DNA of 64,000 nt from Mesorhizobium sp. M1D.F.Ca.ET.043.01.1.1 (GCF_003952385.1 NZ_CP034444.1:2914001-2978000); one strand, 5' to 3'; positions 7,940-18,923 are shown, counted from the stretch's first letter. Notes: generated from the letters alone by a model not told the origin. Made by a program: numbers and translations.

Positions 7940-7985
7940 CCGATCATCGCTTGATACAGGAGGCGTCGCCCATGGCGATGTCTCC

Positions 7986-9725
7986 TCAGGTACTTCCTGA
8001 AAGTGGCCTCAAGAATTTCAGATCCAGTCCTGGATATGAAACCTTTGCCATCGCCGCTACGTGGAGATCAGGATCGGCGTTGTTGCCGTAACCATCGCTT
8101 GCCAAGCTGCCTTGGGCCCAACCCCCGAGGGCCCTCAGAGTATCGGGGCCAGCTTCGCTACGGCGCAATGCGTCGCGAAAACTGTGCCTGAGCGAATAGA
8201 ACGACTGTCTCGGCCCGACGACGATTGCTTCCTTCAAGAAGCTGTCACGGAAGCGCTTCAATGAATACGAAGCCCAGTTCCCGTACATATCTTTCTTAAG
8301 GCCTCCGAGCAGACGCTCGGCTTTGGCTTTCTGTTTGCCCTGGGCAAACTCGACAAACCCGAGTGCAATCAGCTCTGGATGAACAGGTACTTTCCTTCTG
8401 CTTGTCGAGGTTTTCAGGGTTTTTGTGGGCTGGTCCGTTCCGTCATCGTCGTCGTCATATGAGGCGACCACATCGACAAACCAGGTGCCGTTGGCTGAGC
8501 ATTTCACGTCGGACGGCAACATTTGACAGATCTCGTTCGGTCGCATGCCCATGAACAGGGTGAGCAACGGCAGCCAGTATCGCCATTCGCGATCCGGCTT
8601 AACATACTGGACCATCGCATCGGGAGCGCAGCTCTGGTAGAACGAACTGCTGAAGAATGCCTTGATCTGATCGAGCGAAAATGGCTCACGCTTGTCCTCG
8701 GCCTTTTCCGCATCACGCCTCAGCGGGCGCAGAGTTGCGGCGGGGTTATGAGGGAGCAGCCGCTTGAGTTCAGCCAACTGCAGGATGCCGCGAAGGGTAT
8801 CCAGATACGTTGCCTGAGTGACCGGCGACAGGAGGGGCTTGCCGTCCTTCGCGCCTTTCTTGATGGCTTCTTCCAGCGCCAGCCCAGGGTAGTGCTTCTT
8901 TCGGTTGCTAGGCGTCCGAGCCAAAAGGCTGCGGGCGCGCAGGCACAGATCGTAGTCGATGGCGGAGACCGGGGTGTCGTCCCCGACCAGTTCCCGCACC
9001 AGCGCGACCTGGGCCTTCACCTTGTCTTGCCATTTGGCTGACATGCCGTTGGCTTCCGCCTCCTCGATCTGCATCGTCTGATACTGATTGGCCAATTGCT
9101 CGAAACGAAGCGGCTTAGGACGGGCAGGATCGAACGCGTTGTCGAAGAAGCTATGGCCGAAATCATCCTGGTATCGAGCCAACTTTCGTTTTTGAAGTTC
9201 GAGCAATCCCCGTCTGACCAGTTCCGCATACAGTGCAGCATGACCGCTCTGTAGCGAGTTGGGATCGTGGCCCGCCTCTTGAAGCAGTTTGTCGCTGACA
9301 GAACCAATCCACTGGCCGGCACCGAGATCGTCCGGGTCACGGAGGAGCGCGATATCGATCTCCAGGTTTACGACCGCCTCTTTTCGTTCTGCATTCGTGG
9401 CCGGGATCGCTTTCTCTCGTTCCTCGAATTGGCGCGAATTGCTTGCGACGTAGGCCTGAACGAGTTCGAGCAGCTCCTGATCTCCGAGCACCTTAGAAGG
9501 CTGGGCGATGGGTTGGTGTTCGCCGGCTTCGAGCGATGCGAACCGCGCACTCCATGTCACGTCCTCGATTTCGCGGAGCCTCTTGGCCTTCTTTTTCTCC
9601 GACGTATGCAGCGAGTGGAAAATCATCGCTTTGCCCAACGCCTGCACGAGGTGCTTGGGGACTACGCGACGGTAGTACCAAGTTCCTTTACGGCATTGGA
9701 GGTGAGTATCGGCCACGTCCTTCAT
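7986..9725 (-). CDS. Tyrosine integrase of the island, tRNA-adjacent
   Basis: 579 residues. The N-terminus (LQCRKGTWYYRRVVPKHLVQALGK...SLHTSEKKKAKRL) is the arm-type DNA-binding segment common in proteobacterial island integrases. The catalytic domain occupies the last ~230 residues, with Arg in MGMRPNEI (about 400), SLRHSFRD (about 510-518), GGWAQGS, and Tyr in DGYGN near the end. An acidic insertion (YDDDDDGTD) sits inside the catalytic domain. The start lies 94 bp from the 3' end of tRNA-Ala, which is the expected attachment site. It catalyses integration and excision of the island. Confidence 0.93.
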   Translation of the reverse strand: MKDVADTHLQCRKGTWYYRRVVPKHLVQALGKAMIFHSLHTSEKKKAKRLREIEDVTWSARFASLEAGEHQPIAQPSKVLGDQELLELVQAYVASNSRQFEEREKAIPATNAERKEAVVNLEIDIALLRDPDDLGAGQWIGSVSDKLLQEAGHDPNSLQSGHAALYAELVRRGLLELQKRKLARYQDDFGHSFFDNAFDPARPKPLRFEQLANQYQTMQIEEAEANGMSAKWQDKVKAQVALVRELVGDDTPVSAIDYDLCLRARSLLARTPSNRKKHYPGLALEEAIKKGAKDGKPLLSPVTQATYLDTLRGILQLAELKRLLPHNPAATLRPLRRDAEKAEDKREPFSLDQIKAFFSSSFYQSCAPDAMVQYVKPDREWRYWLPLLTLFMGMRPNEICQMLPSDVKCSANGTWFVDVVASYDDDDDGTDQPTKTLKTSTSRRKVPVHPELIALGFVEFAQGKQKAKAERLLGGLKKDMYGNWASYSLKRFRDSFLKEAIVVGPRQSFYSLRHSFRDALRRSEAGPDTLRALGGWAQGSLASDGYGNNADPDLHVAAMAKVSYPGLDLKFLRPLSGST

Positions 9726-9818
9726 GCTCCGAAATGTATCACTAGAGTGATGCAGAGGGGAGATGTAAGCCGTTGAATTTGCTATTATCTAAGCGTTACA
9801 GGTGCTTAGAGGACTGTT

Positions 9819-9894
<76 letters not shown>

Positions 9895-10058
9895 ACTCCC
9901 GGCAGTCAGCCGGCGCCGTTTCCGGCGAAGAGATCCGGCGCGGTGGGAACCCGCGCCGTCGTTTAGTGCTGGCGGCTTCTAGCGCCGCCTTCGGTCAAGA
10001 TCAAGCCTTCAAAAGCCGCTTTTTCGTCACAGGCCAAAATGGCCGGCAAACGATCCAA

Positions 10059-10454
10059 TCAGACCTCGTCCTCGTCGTCGCCGACGCCGATCATATCGGA
10101 GACGTCGTCGTCCTCTTCCTCTTCGTCGGCAAGGAAGGTGTCGTCGTCATCGTCGCCGAGATCGACATCGTCCTCGTCGTCGCCGAGATCGGGAAGATCG
10201 TCGCCGCCGCCCTTGGTCTCCTCGTCCGCATCTTCCAGCGAGACGACTTCGGCGCCTTCCTCTTCCTCGGAGTCGACTTCCTTGTCGGCGACGTCCTCGT
10301 CGTCTTCGATCGCGGAAATCTTGCCTTCCTCGAAATAGGAACGCGGATAGCTCTTGCCGGTATAGGGCGAGACGATCGGGTCCTTGTTCAGGTCGTAGAA
10401 TTTCCGACCCGTTTCGGGGTCGACACGCTTGGTGCCAAGTTCAGCTTTTGCCAC
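10059..10454 (-). CDS. FYDLN-acid family protein (TIGR02300)
   Basis: 131 residues from GTG 10454, preceded by GAGG; longer upstream frames lack the family's start. The N-terminus AKAELGTKRVDPETGRKFYDLNKDPIVSPYTGKSYPRSYF is the diagnostic FYDLN block. The remaining ~85 residues are almost entirely Asp/Glu. Known: a conserved alphaproteobacterial family of unknown function, with an acidic tail of variable length. Some relatives have CxxC where this one has VDPETG, so the cysteines of the possible zinc site are absent. It is divergent from aroA across a 195-bp region. Confidence 0.9.
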   Translation of the reverse strand: MAKAELGTKRVDPETGRKFYDLNKDPIVSPYTGKSYPRSYFEEGKISAIEDDEDVADKEVDSEEEEGAEVVSLEDADEETKGGGDDLPDLGDDEDDVDLGDDDDDTFLADEEEEDDDVSDMIGVGDDEDEV

Positions 10455-10607
10455 GTCAGGCCTCGTCAAAAAAAGAATGGTCCCCATAACCGCAGTTTTT
10501 CGCGCTGTCAAAGCCAAAAGACATGTCCAGAAAACCCGCTTTTCAAAGGCCCTTGCCAAGGGGATGACCATTGCCGCGCGCCGTGATACGAGACCGCCGC
10601 AACATGA

Positions 10608-12008
<1,401 letters not shown>

Positions 12009-12056
12009 CGGGCGATGGCAATCGCAAACCTTCGAGACTGGCGTCCGGCATTCGTC

Positions 12057-12232
12057 CCTTCGTCATCCTGGGGCGAAGCAAGGAGCGAAGCGACGCGGCG
12101 CAGACCCCAGGATCCATGCCGCGACTCCAAGGCGTTGCTACGGTGCAGAATTCTGGTCCGTCGCATGCTTCGGCTGATGTCACGGCATGGATCCCAGGGT
12201 CTTCGCTTCGCTACGCCCTGGGATGACGAAGG
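12057..12232. repeat. Long imperfect inverted repeat between aroA and cmk
   Basis: The outer arms CCTTCGTCATCCTGGGGCG (12057-12075) and CGCCCTGGGATGACGAAGG (ending 12232) pair almost perfectly. Inner GGATCCATGCCG / CGGCATGGATCC segments extend the dyad. This matches the ATCC(C/T)GGG-type intergenic elements scattered through rhizobial genomes. The transcript would form a long hairpin within the aroA-cmk spacer. Confidence 0.75.
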
Positions 12233-12274
12233 CGCGAGGACTGGTCGCCAATCACGGAGAGTGTCGACCCACCC

Positions 12275-12925
12275 ATGACCCACACCTTCACCATTGCCAT
12301 CGACGGACCCGCAGGCGCGGGCAAAGGCACGCTTGCGCGCCGGCTCGCCGACCATTACCGCCTGAACCTGCTCGACACCGGCCTCACCTATCGCGCCGTG
12401 GCCCACAAGCTGCTCGAGCTCGGCCTGCCGCTCGACAATGTCTCGGCGGCGGAAACCGCGGCGCGGCAGGTCGATCTCTCGAACCTCGACCGCACGGTGC
12501 TGTCGGCGCACGCGGTGGGCGAGGCCGCCTCGAAGGTCGCGGTCATTCCCACTGTCCGGCGCATTCTGGTCGAAAAGCAGCGCGCGTTCGCCAAGGCGCC
12601 ACCGGGCGCGGTGCTCGACGGCCGCGATATCGGCACCGTCGTGTGCCCGGACGCCGACATCAAGCTCTATGTGACGGCGAGCGCCGAGGTGCGGGCCAGG
12701 CGCCGGCTGGCCGAGATCGAGAGCATGGGCGGCAGCGCCGATTTCGCCACCATCCTCGCCGACATCGAACGCCGCGACGAGCGCGACATGGGCCGCGCCG
12801 ACTCGCCCTTAAAGCCCGCCGCCGACGCGCACTTGCTTGATACCAGCGAAATGGCTATAGAAGCCGCGTTTCTGGCGGCGATGGCGATCGTTGACGACGT
12901 CCTGGCCAAAAGAAGCAAGGCCTGA
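12275..12925 (+). CDS. cmk: (d)CMP kinase (cytidylate kinase)
   Basis: 216 residues. P-loop [18 protein letters not shown] (about 7-24), then [11 protein letters not shown], the [21 protein letters not shown] block, RARRRL and [15 protein letters not shown]. It phosphorylates CMP and dCMP with ATP, supplying CDP/dCDP. The position between aroA and rpsA is conserved in many proteobacteria. The length is normal for the family, slightly short of the E. coli enzyme. No anomaly seen. Confidence 0.96.
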   Translation: MTHTFTIAIDGPAGAGKGTLARRLADHYRLNLLDTGLTYRAVAHKLLELGLPLDNVSAAETAARQVDLSNLDRTVLSAHAVGEAASKVAVIPTVRRILVEKQRAFAKAPPGAVLDGRDIGTVVCPDADIKLYVTASAEVRARRRLAEIESMGGSADFATILADIERRDERDMGRADSPLKPAADAHLLDTSEMAIEAAFLAAMAIVDDVLAKRSKA

Positions 12926-13118
12926 TCCGGGTTTTCGATTGCCGTCGGCGCCGAAAATACCCATATCGGGCACGAACCAGCCTGCCAGCATTCTTCATGC
13001 GCCGGACTTGCCGCCAAAAGCGGCCAAGGGCTTTTCAGCCCGGAACGCCGGCAGGCTCACGCAACGCTAACCCACGGCGCCCGCTCCGCTCGTCATGCGG
13101 AGCACTCCAGGAGAAACA

Positions 13119-14816
13119 ATGTCAGCTGCTAATCCCACTCGCGATGATTTCGCGAGCATGCTCGAAGAATCATTCACCGCCGGCCATTCCGGCGAGGGCC
13201 AGGTTGTCCGGGGCACGATCACCGCGATCGAAAAGGACATGGCCATCATCGACGTCGGCCTCAAGGTCGAAGGCCGCGTGCCGCTGAAGGAATTCGGCGC
13301 CAAGGGCAAAGAGTCCTCCCTCAAGGTCGGCGACACCGTCGAAGTCTATGTCGAGCGCATCGAGAACGCGCTTGGCGAAGCCATGCTGTCGCGCGAGAAG
13401 GCCCGCCGCGAGGAGAGCTGGGTGCGTCTCGAGGAGAAGTTCACCAAGGGTGAGCGCGTCGAAGGCGTCATCTTCAACCAGGTCAAGGGCGGCTTCACCG
13501 TCGACCTCGACGGCGCCGTGGCGTTCCTGCCGCGCAGCCAGGTCGACATCCGTCCGATCCGCGACGTCTCGCCGCTGATGCACAACCCGCAGCCCTTCGA
13601 GATCCTCAAGATGGATCGCCGCCGCGGCAACATCGTGGTGTCGCGCCGCACCGTGCTCGAGGAGAGCCGCGCCGAACAGCGTTCGGAGATCGTGCAGAAC
13701 CTCGAGGAAGGCCAGGTTGTCGAAGGCGTGGTCAAGAACATCACCGATTACGGTGCGTTCGTCGACCTCGGCGGCATCGACGGCCTGCTGCATGTCACCG
13801 ACATGGCATGGCGCCGCGTCAACCATCCGACCGAGATCCTCAACATCGGCCAGACGGTCAAGGTGCAGATCATCCGCATCAACCAGGAAACCCACCGCAT
13901 CTCGCTCGGCATGAAGCAGCTCGAGTCGGATCCGTGGTCGGATATCGGCACCAAGTTCCCGATCGGCAAGAAGATCAAGGGCACCGTGACCAACATCACC
14001 GACTACGGCGCGTTCGTCGAGCTGGAGCCGGGCATCGAGGGCCTCATCCACGTTTCGGAAATGTCGTGGACGAAGAAGAACGTGCACCCCGGCAAGATCC
14101 TGTCGACGACGCAGGAAGTCGACGTGGTCGTGCTCGAGGTCGATCCGGCCAAGCGCCGCATCTCGCTCGGTCTCAAGCAGACGCTGGAGAACCCGTGGGA
14201 AGCCTTCGCGCGCAGCCATCCGGTCGGCAGCCAGGTCGAGGGCGAGGTCAAGAACAAGACCGAGTTCGGCCTGTTCATCGGCCTGGAAGGCGACGTGGAC
14301 GGCATGGTGCACCTCTCCGACCTCGACTGGACCCGTCCGGGCGAGCAGGTCATCGAAGAGTACAATCGCGGCGACATGGTCAAGGCGCAGGTGCTCGACG
14401 TCGACATCGAGAAGGAGCGCATCTCGCTCGGCATCAAGCAGCTGGCCCGCGACACGGTCGGCGAGGCGGCGAGCAGCGGTGAGCTGCGCAAGAACGCCGT
14501 CGTCACCTGCGAGGTCATCGCGGTGAAGGATGGCGGTCTGGAAGTGCGGCTGGTCGACAGCGGCCTCGAGACCTTCATCAAGCGTTCGGACCTTTCGCGC
14601 GACCGCGACGAGCAGCGCCCCGAGCGCTTCACCGTCGGCCAGAAGGTCGACGCCCGCGTCATCGCCTTCGACAAGAAGACCCGCAAGCTGCAGGTCTCGA
14701 TCAAGGCGCTGGAAATCGCCGAAGAGAAGGAAGCGGTCGCCCAGTACGGCTCGACCGACTCCGGCGCTTCGCTGGGCGACATCCTGGGCGCGGCGCTGAA
14801 GAAGCAGGGCAACTAA
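13119..14816 (+). CDS. rpsA: 30S ribosomal protein S1
   Basis: 565 residues. ATG 13119 was chosen because AGGAG lies 6 bp upstream and the product begins MSAANPTRDDFASMLEESF. Six S1/OB repeats can be read, the clearest starting GVVKNITDYGAFVDLGGIDGLLHVTDMAW, GTVTNITDYGAFVELEPGIEGLIHVSEMSW and GEVKNKTEFGLFIGLEGDVDGMVHLSDLDW. S1 brings mRNA to the small ribosomal subunit and is needed for leaders with weak ribosome-binding sites. It follows cmk after a 193-bp spacer, which may carry its own promoter and leader, and ends at a strong terminator. Confidence 0.97.
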   Translation: MSAANPTRDDFASMLEESFTAGHSGEGQVVRGTITAIEKDMAIIDVGLKVEGRVPLKEFGAKGKESSLKVGDTVEVYVERIENALGEAMLSREKARREESWVRLEEKFTKGERVEGVIFNQVKGGFTVDLDGAVAFLPRSQVDIRPIRDVSPLMHNPQPFEILKMDRRRGNIVVSRRTVLEESRAEQRSEIVQNLEEGQVVEGVVKNITDYGAFVDLGGIDGLLHVTDMAWRRVNHPTEILNIGQTVKVQIIRINQETHRISLGMKQLESDPWSDIGTKFPIGKKIKGTVTNITDYGAFVELEPGIEGLIHVSEMSWTKKNVHPGKILSTTQEVDVVVLEVDPAKRRISLGLKQTLENPWEAFARSHPVGSQVEGEVKNKTEFGLFIGLEGDVDGMVHLSDLDWTRPGEQVIEEYNRGDMVKAQVLDVDIEKERISLGIKQLARDTVGEAASSGELRKNAVVTCEVIAVKDGGLEVRLVDSGLETFIKRSDLSRDRDEQRPERFTVGQKVDARVIAFDKKTRKLQVSIKALEIAEEKEAVAQYGSTDSGASLGDILGAALKKQGN

Positions 14817-14837
14817 GCCCCCTCGCCTCGACTGAAA

Positions 14838-14875
14838 CAAAAACCCCGCCGGATCGCTCCGGCGGGGTTTTTCTT
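14838..14875 (+). terminator. Rho-independent terminator after rpsA
   Basis: A GC stem AACCCCGCCGGA / TCCGGCGGGGTT with a TCGC loop is followed by TTTCTTT. The run of A on the other side makes it usable by the converging SDR gene as well. Confidence 0.92.
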
Positions 14876-14895
14876 TGTCCCTAACAGTTGGCGTG

Positions 14896-15603
14896 TCAGG
14901 CGCGGCCGTAGAGCGGCACCAGCGTGCCGCTCATCGCCTGGTTGGCGGGCGAGACGAGATAGGCAATCGCCTCGGCGGCGGCTTCGAGGCTGACCCATTT
15001 GGTGAAATCGGCGTCCGGCATGTCGGCGCGGTTGGCGGGCGTGTCGAGCGTCGAGGGCGCCACGGCGTTGACCAGGATGCCCTTGTGCTTCAGCTCCTCC
15101 GCCATCGCCACCGTTATCGCGGCGACGGCGGCCTTGCTGGCGGCGTAGGCGACCATGCCGGCGCCGCGCCTGGGATCGAGCCCGGCGCGCGCGCTGACGT
15201 TGACGATGCGCCCCGCCGTGCCGGAGGCCAGCAGCGAGCGCACCGCGGCGCGGCTGCACAGGAAGGCGGTGCGGGCATTGGTGTCCATCATCTCGGCAAA
15301 GGACGCCGATTCGATCTTTTCCACCGGCGCCATGGTGAAACCGCCGGCGAGGTGGATCGAGCCCCAAAGCTCGGGCACCTGATGGTAGAAGGCCTCGACC
15401 TTGGCGGAATCCGACAAGTCGACATTGTGCGCGAGATGGACGCTGGCATGCGCGGCGAAGGGGAAGTTCGGGGGGGCGGCCGCATGCGCGTTGGGCACGT
15501 GGCAGATGGCTCCCTGCTCCAGCAACCTGCCGACAACCGCGCCGCCGAGCGCCCCAGTGCCGCCCGTCACCACGACATGCCTGCCGTTAAGCGTTTCCGT
15601 CAT
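14896..15603 (-). CDS. Short-chain dehydrogenase/reductase (SDR)
   Basis: 235 residues. The Rossmann motif VVVTGGTGALGGAVV (about 10-24), a modified NAG-type region (GSIHLAGGF), catalytic Ser in IVNVSARAG, and YAASK (Tyr and Lys of the active site) are present; the C-terminus has PSTLDTPANRADMP. It is an NAD(P)-dependent oxidoreductase of the classical type. The substrate cannot be told. It converges on rpsA and shares its terminator region. Confidence 0.88.
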   Translation of the reverse strand: MTETLNGRHVVVTGGTGALGGAVVGRLLEQGAICHVPNAHAAAPPNFPFAAHASVHLAHNVDLSDSAKVEAFYHQVPELWGSIHLAGGFTMAPVEKIESASFAEMMDTNARTAFLCSRAAVRSLLASGTAGRIVNVSARAGLDPRRGAGMVAYAASKAAVAAITVAMAEELKHKGILVNAVAPSTLDTPANRADMPDADFTKWVSLEAAAEAIAYLVSPANQAMSGTLVPLYGRA

Positions 15604-15729
15604 ATTTCGACTGCTCCTGTCGTATTCTTATGGTTAGGCCGCCCCAGCCTCGAACGTCGCGCCTTTCGTCCTGTCACTCAATTGAAATATCGACATGGCT
15701 GGCGTCCCGTCTTTGCATGCGTCGCCGCA

Positions 15730-15753
15730 CCGCCGCGTGACCTCACGCGGCGG
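15730..15753. terminator. Strong GC hairpin below the TPP-enzyme gene
   Basis: An 11-bp perfect stem CCGCCGCGTGA / TCACGCGGCGG with a CC loop lies 33 bp beyond the stop of the decarboxylase-like gene. No T-run follows on either strand, so it may stabilise the 3' end or attenuate rather than terminate. Confidence 0.45.
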
Positions 15754-15785
15754 CGTCGCGGCTGATGGGATGGCCGCCAGGAGCT

Positions 15786-17366
15786 TCAATCGACAGTGAT
15801 TTCGATAACGCGCGGCTTGCCGGCCGCTCGCGCCCGCTTCAGCGCCTCGGCCAGCCCGCCGATGCCGCTCAGCCGCTCGGCCTCAATGCCATAGGCTTCG
15901 GCAAGCTTGCAGAAATCCGGCGGCGCCGGCGACACGCCGACCGGCTCGACGCCGACGTCGAGCATCGAGGTCTCGATCTCGCGATAGCCGCGATTGTTCC
16001 ACACGACGAAGATCACCGGCGCGCCTGCATCGAGCGCGGCACCCAGCTCCGGCAAGGTGAACTGGAAGCCGCCGTCGCCCGTGAGACACACGACCGGCGC
16101 CTCGGGCACGGCAAGGGCAGCGCCGATCGCAGCCGGCGGGCCGTAGCCAAGCGCGCCGAAGCCGGTCGCGGCGTTGAACCAGCCAGCCGGACGATCGTGA
16201 TCGTAATAGAGGTTGGCGGCGTAGATCGGCTGGGTCGAGTCGCCGACGATGATGGCGCCGGGCAGCGCGTCGCGGATCGCCTCCACGGCGCGCACCTGCG
16301 CCAGATAATCGGGCTTCAGCTCGGCCAGCGCCGCCTCTCTAGCCGCCGCGGCGCGGGCCTCGCCGTCCTTCGCCGCGACATGAGCTGCGCCGAGCTCAGC
16401 CAGCAGAGCGCCAAGCGCCTCGGCGCAATCGGCCTGGAGGCCGACCGTCACCGGACGGCGGGCGATCTGGTCGGCGCCGATGTCGATGCGGATGAGGTTC
16501 GGCGGCAGCACGAAGCCGCCGTCGCCATAGCCGTCATAGTCGGTCGGGCCGAATTCGGTGCCGGCGGCAATCACCAGATCGGCGTCCGCCATCAGAGCGC
16601 GCACCACCTTCAGGCTCGGGCTCGCCGGCACGCAGAGCGCATGGCCATGCAACAGGCCGCGCGCATTGGCGGTCTCGACGACCGGCGCGCCAAGCGCTTC
16701 GGCGAAGCGCGTTAACGTCGAATCGGCCTTCTTGGCGCCGCCGCCCGCGAGGATCAGCGGCCGGCGGGCCGCCTTGATCAAGCTCGCAGCCTCGGCGACC
16801 GCCGCAGCTGCCGGAGCGGGCGGCGCAGCGTTGCGGAGCACCGGCGCGAGCCCGTCGGCGGGCTTCACCATGACGTCGGTCGGGATCTCGATATGGACTG
16901 GACCGGGTCGCGACGAGGAGAACACGGCGAAGGCGCGGGCCAGCGCGCCGGGCAGTTCCTCAGCCTCGGTGATGCGCTCGGAGAACAGCGCCACCTTCTC
17001 CATCATGCCGCGCTGGTCCGGCAGTTCGTGCAGGAAGCCCAGCCCCTTGCCCAGCGTATCGGTGGCATTGACGCCGGAGATCACCAGCATCGGCACCGAA
17101 TCGGCGCGTGCCTGGCCCATGGCGGTGATGGTGTTGGTGAGCCCCGGCCCGGTGATGACGAAGGCGACGCCCGGCCGGCCGCCGGCGCGGGCGTAGCCGT
17201 CGGCCATGAAGCCGGCGCCCTGCTCATGGCGCGGCGTGACGTGGCGGATCCTCGAGCGCGCCAGCCCGCGATAGAGCTCGACCGTGTGCACGCCGGGAAT
17301 GCCGAAGACGGCGTCGACGCCGTGCGCCTCGAGCAAGGTGATCAGCGCTTCGCCGACGGTTGTCAT
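15786..17366 (-). CDS. aruI: TPP-dependent decarboxylase, 5-guanidino-2-oxopentanoate decarboxylase-like (acetolactate-synthase fold)
   Basis: 526 residues with the three-domain TPP fold: N-terminal GIPGVHTVELYRGLA...RHEQGAGFMADGYARA with the catalytic Glu (RHEQGA), a central nucleotide-like domain, and the TPP motif GDGGFQFTLPELGAALDAGAPVIFVVWNN. The GIPGVHTVELYRGL and PRHEQGAGFMADGYAR blocks match AruI of Pseudomonas, which decarboxylates 2-ketoarginine in arginine transamination. Its ATG overlaps the TetR stop as ATGA. The neighbours (a DDAH-like hydrolase and a basic amino-acid importer) support an arginine-related substrate. A generic acetolactate-synthase-like enzyme is the alternative. 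Confidence 0.72.
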   Translation of the reverse strand: MTTVGEALITLLEAHGVDAVFGIPGVHTVELYRGLARSRIRHVTPRHEQGAGFMADGYARAGGRPGVAFVITGPGLTNTITAMGQARADSVPMLVISGVNATDTLGKGLGFLHELPDQRGMMEKVALFSERITEAEELPGALARAFAVFSSSRPGPVHIEIPTDVMVKPADGLAPVLRNAAPPAPAAAAVAEAASLIKAARRPLILAGGGAKKADSTLTRFAEALGAPVVETANARGLLHGHALCVPASPSLKVVRALMADADLVIAAGTEFGPTDYDGYGDGGFVLPPNLIRIDIGADQIARRPVTVGLQADCAEALGALLAELGAAHVAAKDGEARAAAAREAALAELKPDYLAQVRAVEAIRDALPGAIIVGDSTQPIYAANLYYDHDRPAGWFNAATGFGALGYGPPAAIGAALAVPEAPVVCLTGDGGFQFTLPELGAALDAGAPVIFVVWNNRGYREIETSMLDVGVEPVGVSPAPPDFCKLAEAYGIEAERLSGIGGLAEALKRARAAGKPRVIEITVD

Positions 17367-18004
17367 TGCTCTTCTCCCCTTTGCGGCGCGAGGCCGAGCT
17401 CGGCCTCGACAGCCGTGATGCCGATCGCCGCCAATTCGCCGGGCAGAAATATCTCGCCGGCCAGGCAGCCTTCAATCCAGAGCCCGTCGATGATCGCATT
17501 GATCGCGATGGCATGATGGCGCAGCTCGCTTGCGTCCGGTTTTCGCCGTTCGGCGGCGAGCACTTCGGCCACAACCGCTTCCACCTCGTTGCGGAAGCCC
17601 AGATAGCCTTCGCGGTGGGCACGGGCCAGCGTCGGATCCGCGCCGGCGCGGCCGAGGAAGGTTGCCCACAGCGAAAACACCCGCGCGTCGATGATCGGCG
17701 CGTTGAGGTTGGCGGTGACGAAAGCCGCAAGACGCTGGCGCGGCGAGGCATCCTCCATGACCAATGCGGCTTTCGCCTGCTCGGTCATGCGGCCGACCAG
17801 CGCCGTATAGGCTTCCTGCAGCAATTCTTCCTTGCTGGGGAAATAATGCCGGATCAGCCCGGCGGTGACGCCGGCGCGCAATGCGATTGTGCGCAACGTG
17901 GCGCCCTCGAGGCCATGTTCGGCCACGCTGTCCAGAGTCGCCTCGATCAGATCCTGCCGCCGCCGCTCCTCGCCCTCGCGACGGAACTTACGGCGCGTGT
18001 TCAT
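17363..18004 (-). CDS. TetR-family transcriptional regulator (BetI-like)
   Basis: 213 residues from ATG 18004, chosen because that ATG overlaps the stop of the DDAH-like gene (ATGA). HTH: RRRQDLIEATLDSVAEHGLEGATLRTIALRAGVTAGLIRHYFPSKEELL, the BetI-type variant with GLIRHYFPSKE. The C-terminal ligand domain is typical (HAIAINAIIDGLWIEG). Being inside the operon, it likely controls this operon and the divergent importer. The ligand would be an arginine-type compound by context; this is inference. Confidence 0.9.
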   Translation of the reverse strand: MNTRRKFRREGEERRRQDLIEATLDSVAEHGLEGATLRTIALRAGVTAGLIRHYFPSKEELLQEAYTALVGRMTEQAKAALVMEDASPRQRLAAFVTANLNAPIIDARVFSLWATFLGRAGADPTLARAHREGYLGFRNEVEAVVAEVLAAERRKPDASELRHHAIAINAIIDGLWIEGCLAGEIFLPGELAAIGITAVEAELGLAPQRGEEQ

Positions 18005-18873
18005 TGGCGCAGGATCGGCCGCGTCAGGCATGTCGGCCCGCCTTCACAGGCGATGCAGAGCGCATCCGCCTCGAATATCTCAACCGCGCAGCCGGCGGCT
18101 TCCATCGCGGCTTTGGTCCTGGGGAAGCCCGCAACGGCAATGACCTTATGCGGGCTGGTCGGCAGCACGTTCAGGCTGAGGCCGTTGGAAGCGGCGAACT
18201 CCTCGGCGTCGCCTTCGACCAGCCGGATGCCGCGTGCCTTCAGCGTCTGATAGAACGGGGCCGGCAAAAGCGGCGAATAGACAAGCGCGAGGTCGTCGGC
18301 CAGCGGGCTGATCACCGACATCAGATGCAGGCATGCCTCTTCGCCCTGCCATAGCGGCAAGTCGAAGCCGTAGACGGAAATGCCCAGCGGCGTCAGCAGG
18401 TTGGAAACCTGCTGGATGCCTTCCTGGTTGGAGCGGACACCGCGCCCGATCGCCAGCGTGCGGGCGTCCACCCATACACAATCGCCGCCTTCGACCTGGC
18501 CGGGGGCCTCGATGCGGCCGAGGATCGGAATGCCCAGTCTTGTGTAGGTTTCCTCATGCAGGGAGGGCTCGCCGGCGCGCAATGGCTTGCCCATGGACAG
18601 GATCAGCGCGCCGCGGTCGGTCATCAGCGACGGGTCGTGCGTGAACACCGAATCCGAAAGCCCGTCGGCCCTGTCCTCGATCCATTCGATCTTGGCGCCG
18701 GAAGCCGCCACCAGTTCAGCAAGGGCCGCATGCTGCGATGCCGCTTTCGCCGGGTTGAACCCCGGGCCATAGTGCCAGGCAGCCCTGTCGGCGTCGCGCA
18801 TGGCGTTGGCCGCCGACCGCATCAGAACACGCCGCAGCGGCGCCGCCATGGATTGTGATCCGAAAGCGCTCAT
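18001..18873 (-). CDS. ddaH: DDAH-like amidinohydrolase (dimethylarginine dimethylaminohydrolase / arginine deiminase fold)
   Basis: 290 residues. Guanidine-modifying pentein fold motifs: SVFTHDPSLM (acidic residue), EAPGQVEGGDCVW, GEEACLHLMSVISPL with the catalytic His, and near the C-terminus EGGPTCLTRPI with the catalytic Cys. DDAH splits N-methylated arginine to citrulline and a methylamine; relatives act on arginine or other guanidines. First gene of a coupled operon with the TetR and TPP-enzyme genes. The order suggests conversion of imported (methyl)arginine. Exact substrate unproven. Confidence 0.78.
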   Translation of the reverse strand: MSAFGSQSMAAPLRRVLMRSAANAMRDADRAAWHYGPGFNPAKAASQHAALAELVAASGAKIEWIEDRADGLSDSVFTHDPSLMTDRGALILSMGKPLRAGEPSLHEETYTRLGIPILGRIEAPGQVEGGDCVWVDARTLAIGRGVRSNQEGIQQVSNLLTPLGISVYGFDLPLWQGEEACLHLMSVISPLADDLALVYSPLLPAPFYQTLKARGIRLVEGDAEEFAASNGLSLNVLPTSPHKVIAVAGFPRTKAAMEAAGCAVEIFEADALCIACEGGPTCLTRPILRQ

Positions 18874-18923
18874 CGATGCCCTTTTTTAGCTGAAAAAAAT
18901 CGAAAAAATTTCATGGAGGGCTA

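Larger units (their letters stand above)
1..9818. mobile_element. tRNA-Ala-associated integrative island, right part only
   Basis: Seen: the stretch is visibly lower in GC than the sequence right of 9.9 kb. It has two tyrosine recombinases (1288-2316 and 7986-9725), an AlpA-like regulator, an HNH-type protein, a CoiA-like nuclease and several unknowns, and ends against the 3' end of tRNA-Ala(GGC). Known: islands of this type integrate at tRNA 3' ends with the integrase next to the tRNA. Inferred: the right attachment site is the tRNA 3' end at about 9819, and the left end lies outside the window. I found no second copy of the tRNA 3' end inside the window, so the left boundary is not defined. 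Confidence 0.75.

Noticed and set aside
10039..10338. Ser-rich plus-strand frame
   Set aside because: Mirror of the Asp/Glu-rich tail of the FYDLN protein on the other strand.
13170..14840. 556-codon frame opposite rpsA
   Set aside because: Antisense shadow of the six S1 repeats, visible as a repetitive Asp/Leu/Val-rich product.
17224..17751. 175-codon minus frame spanning the TetR and TPP-enzyme boundary
   Set aside because: It is out of frame with both genes, which are joined by an ATGA overlap and carry clear motifs.
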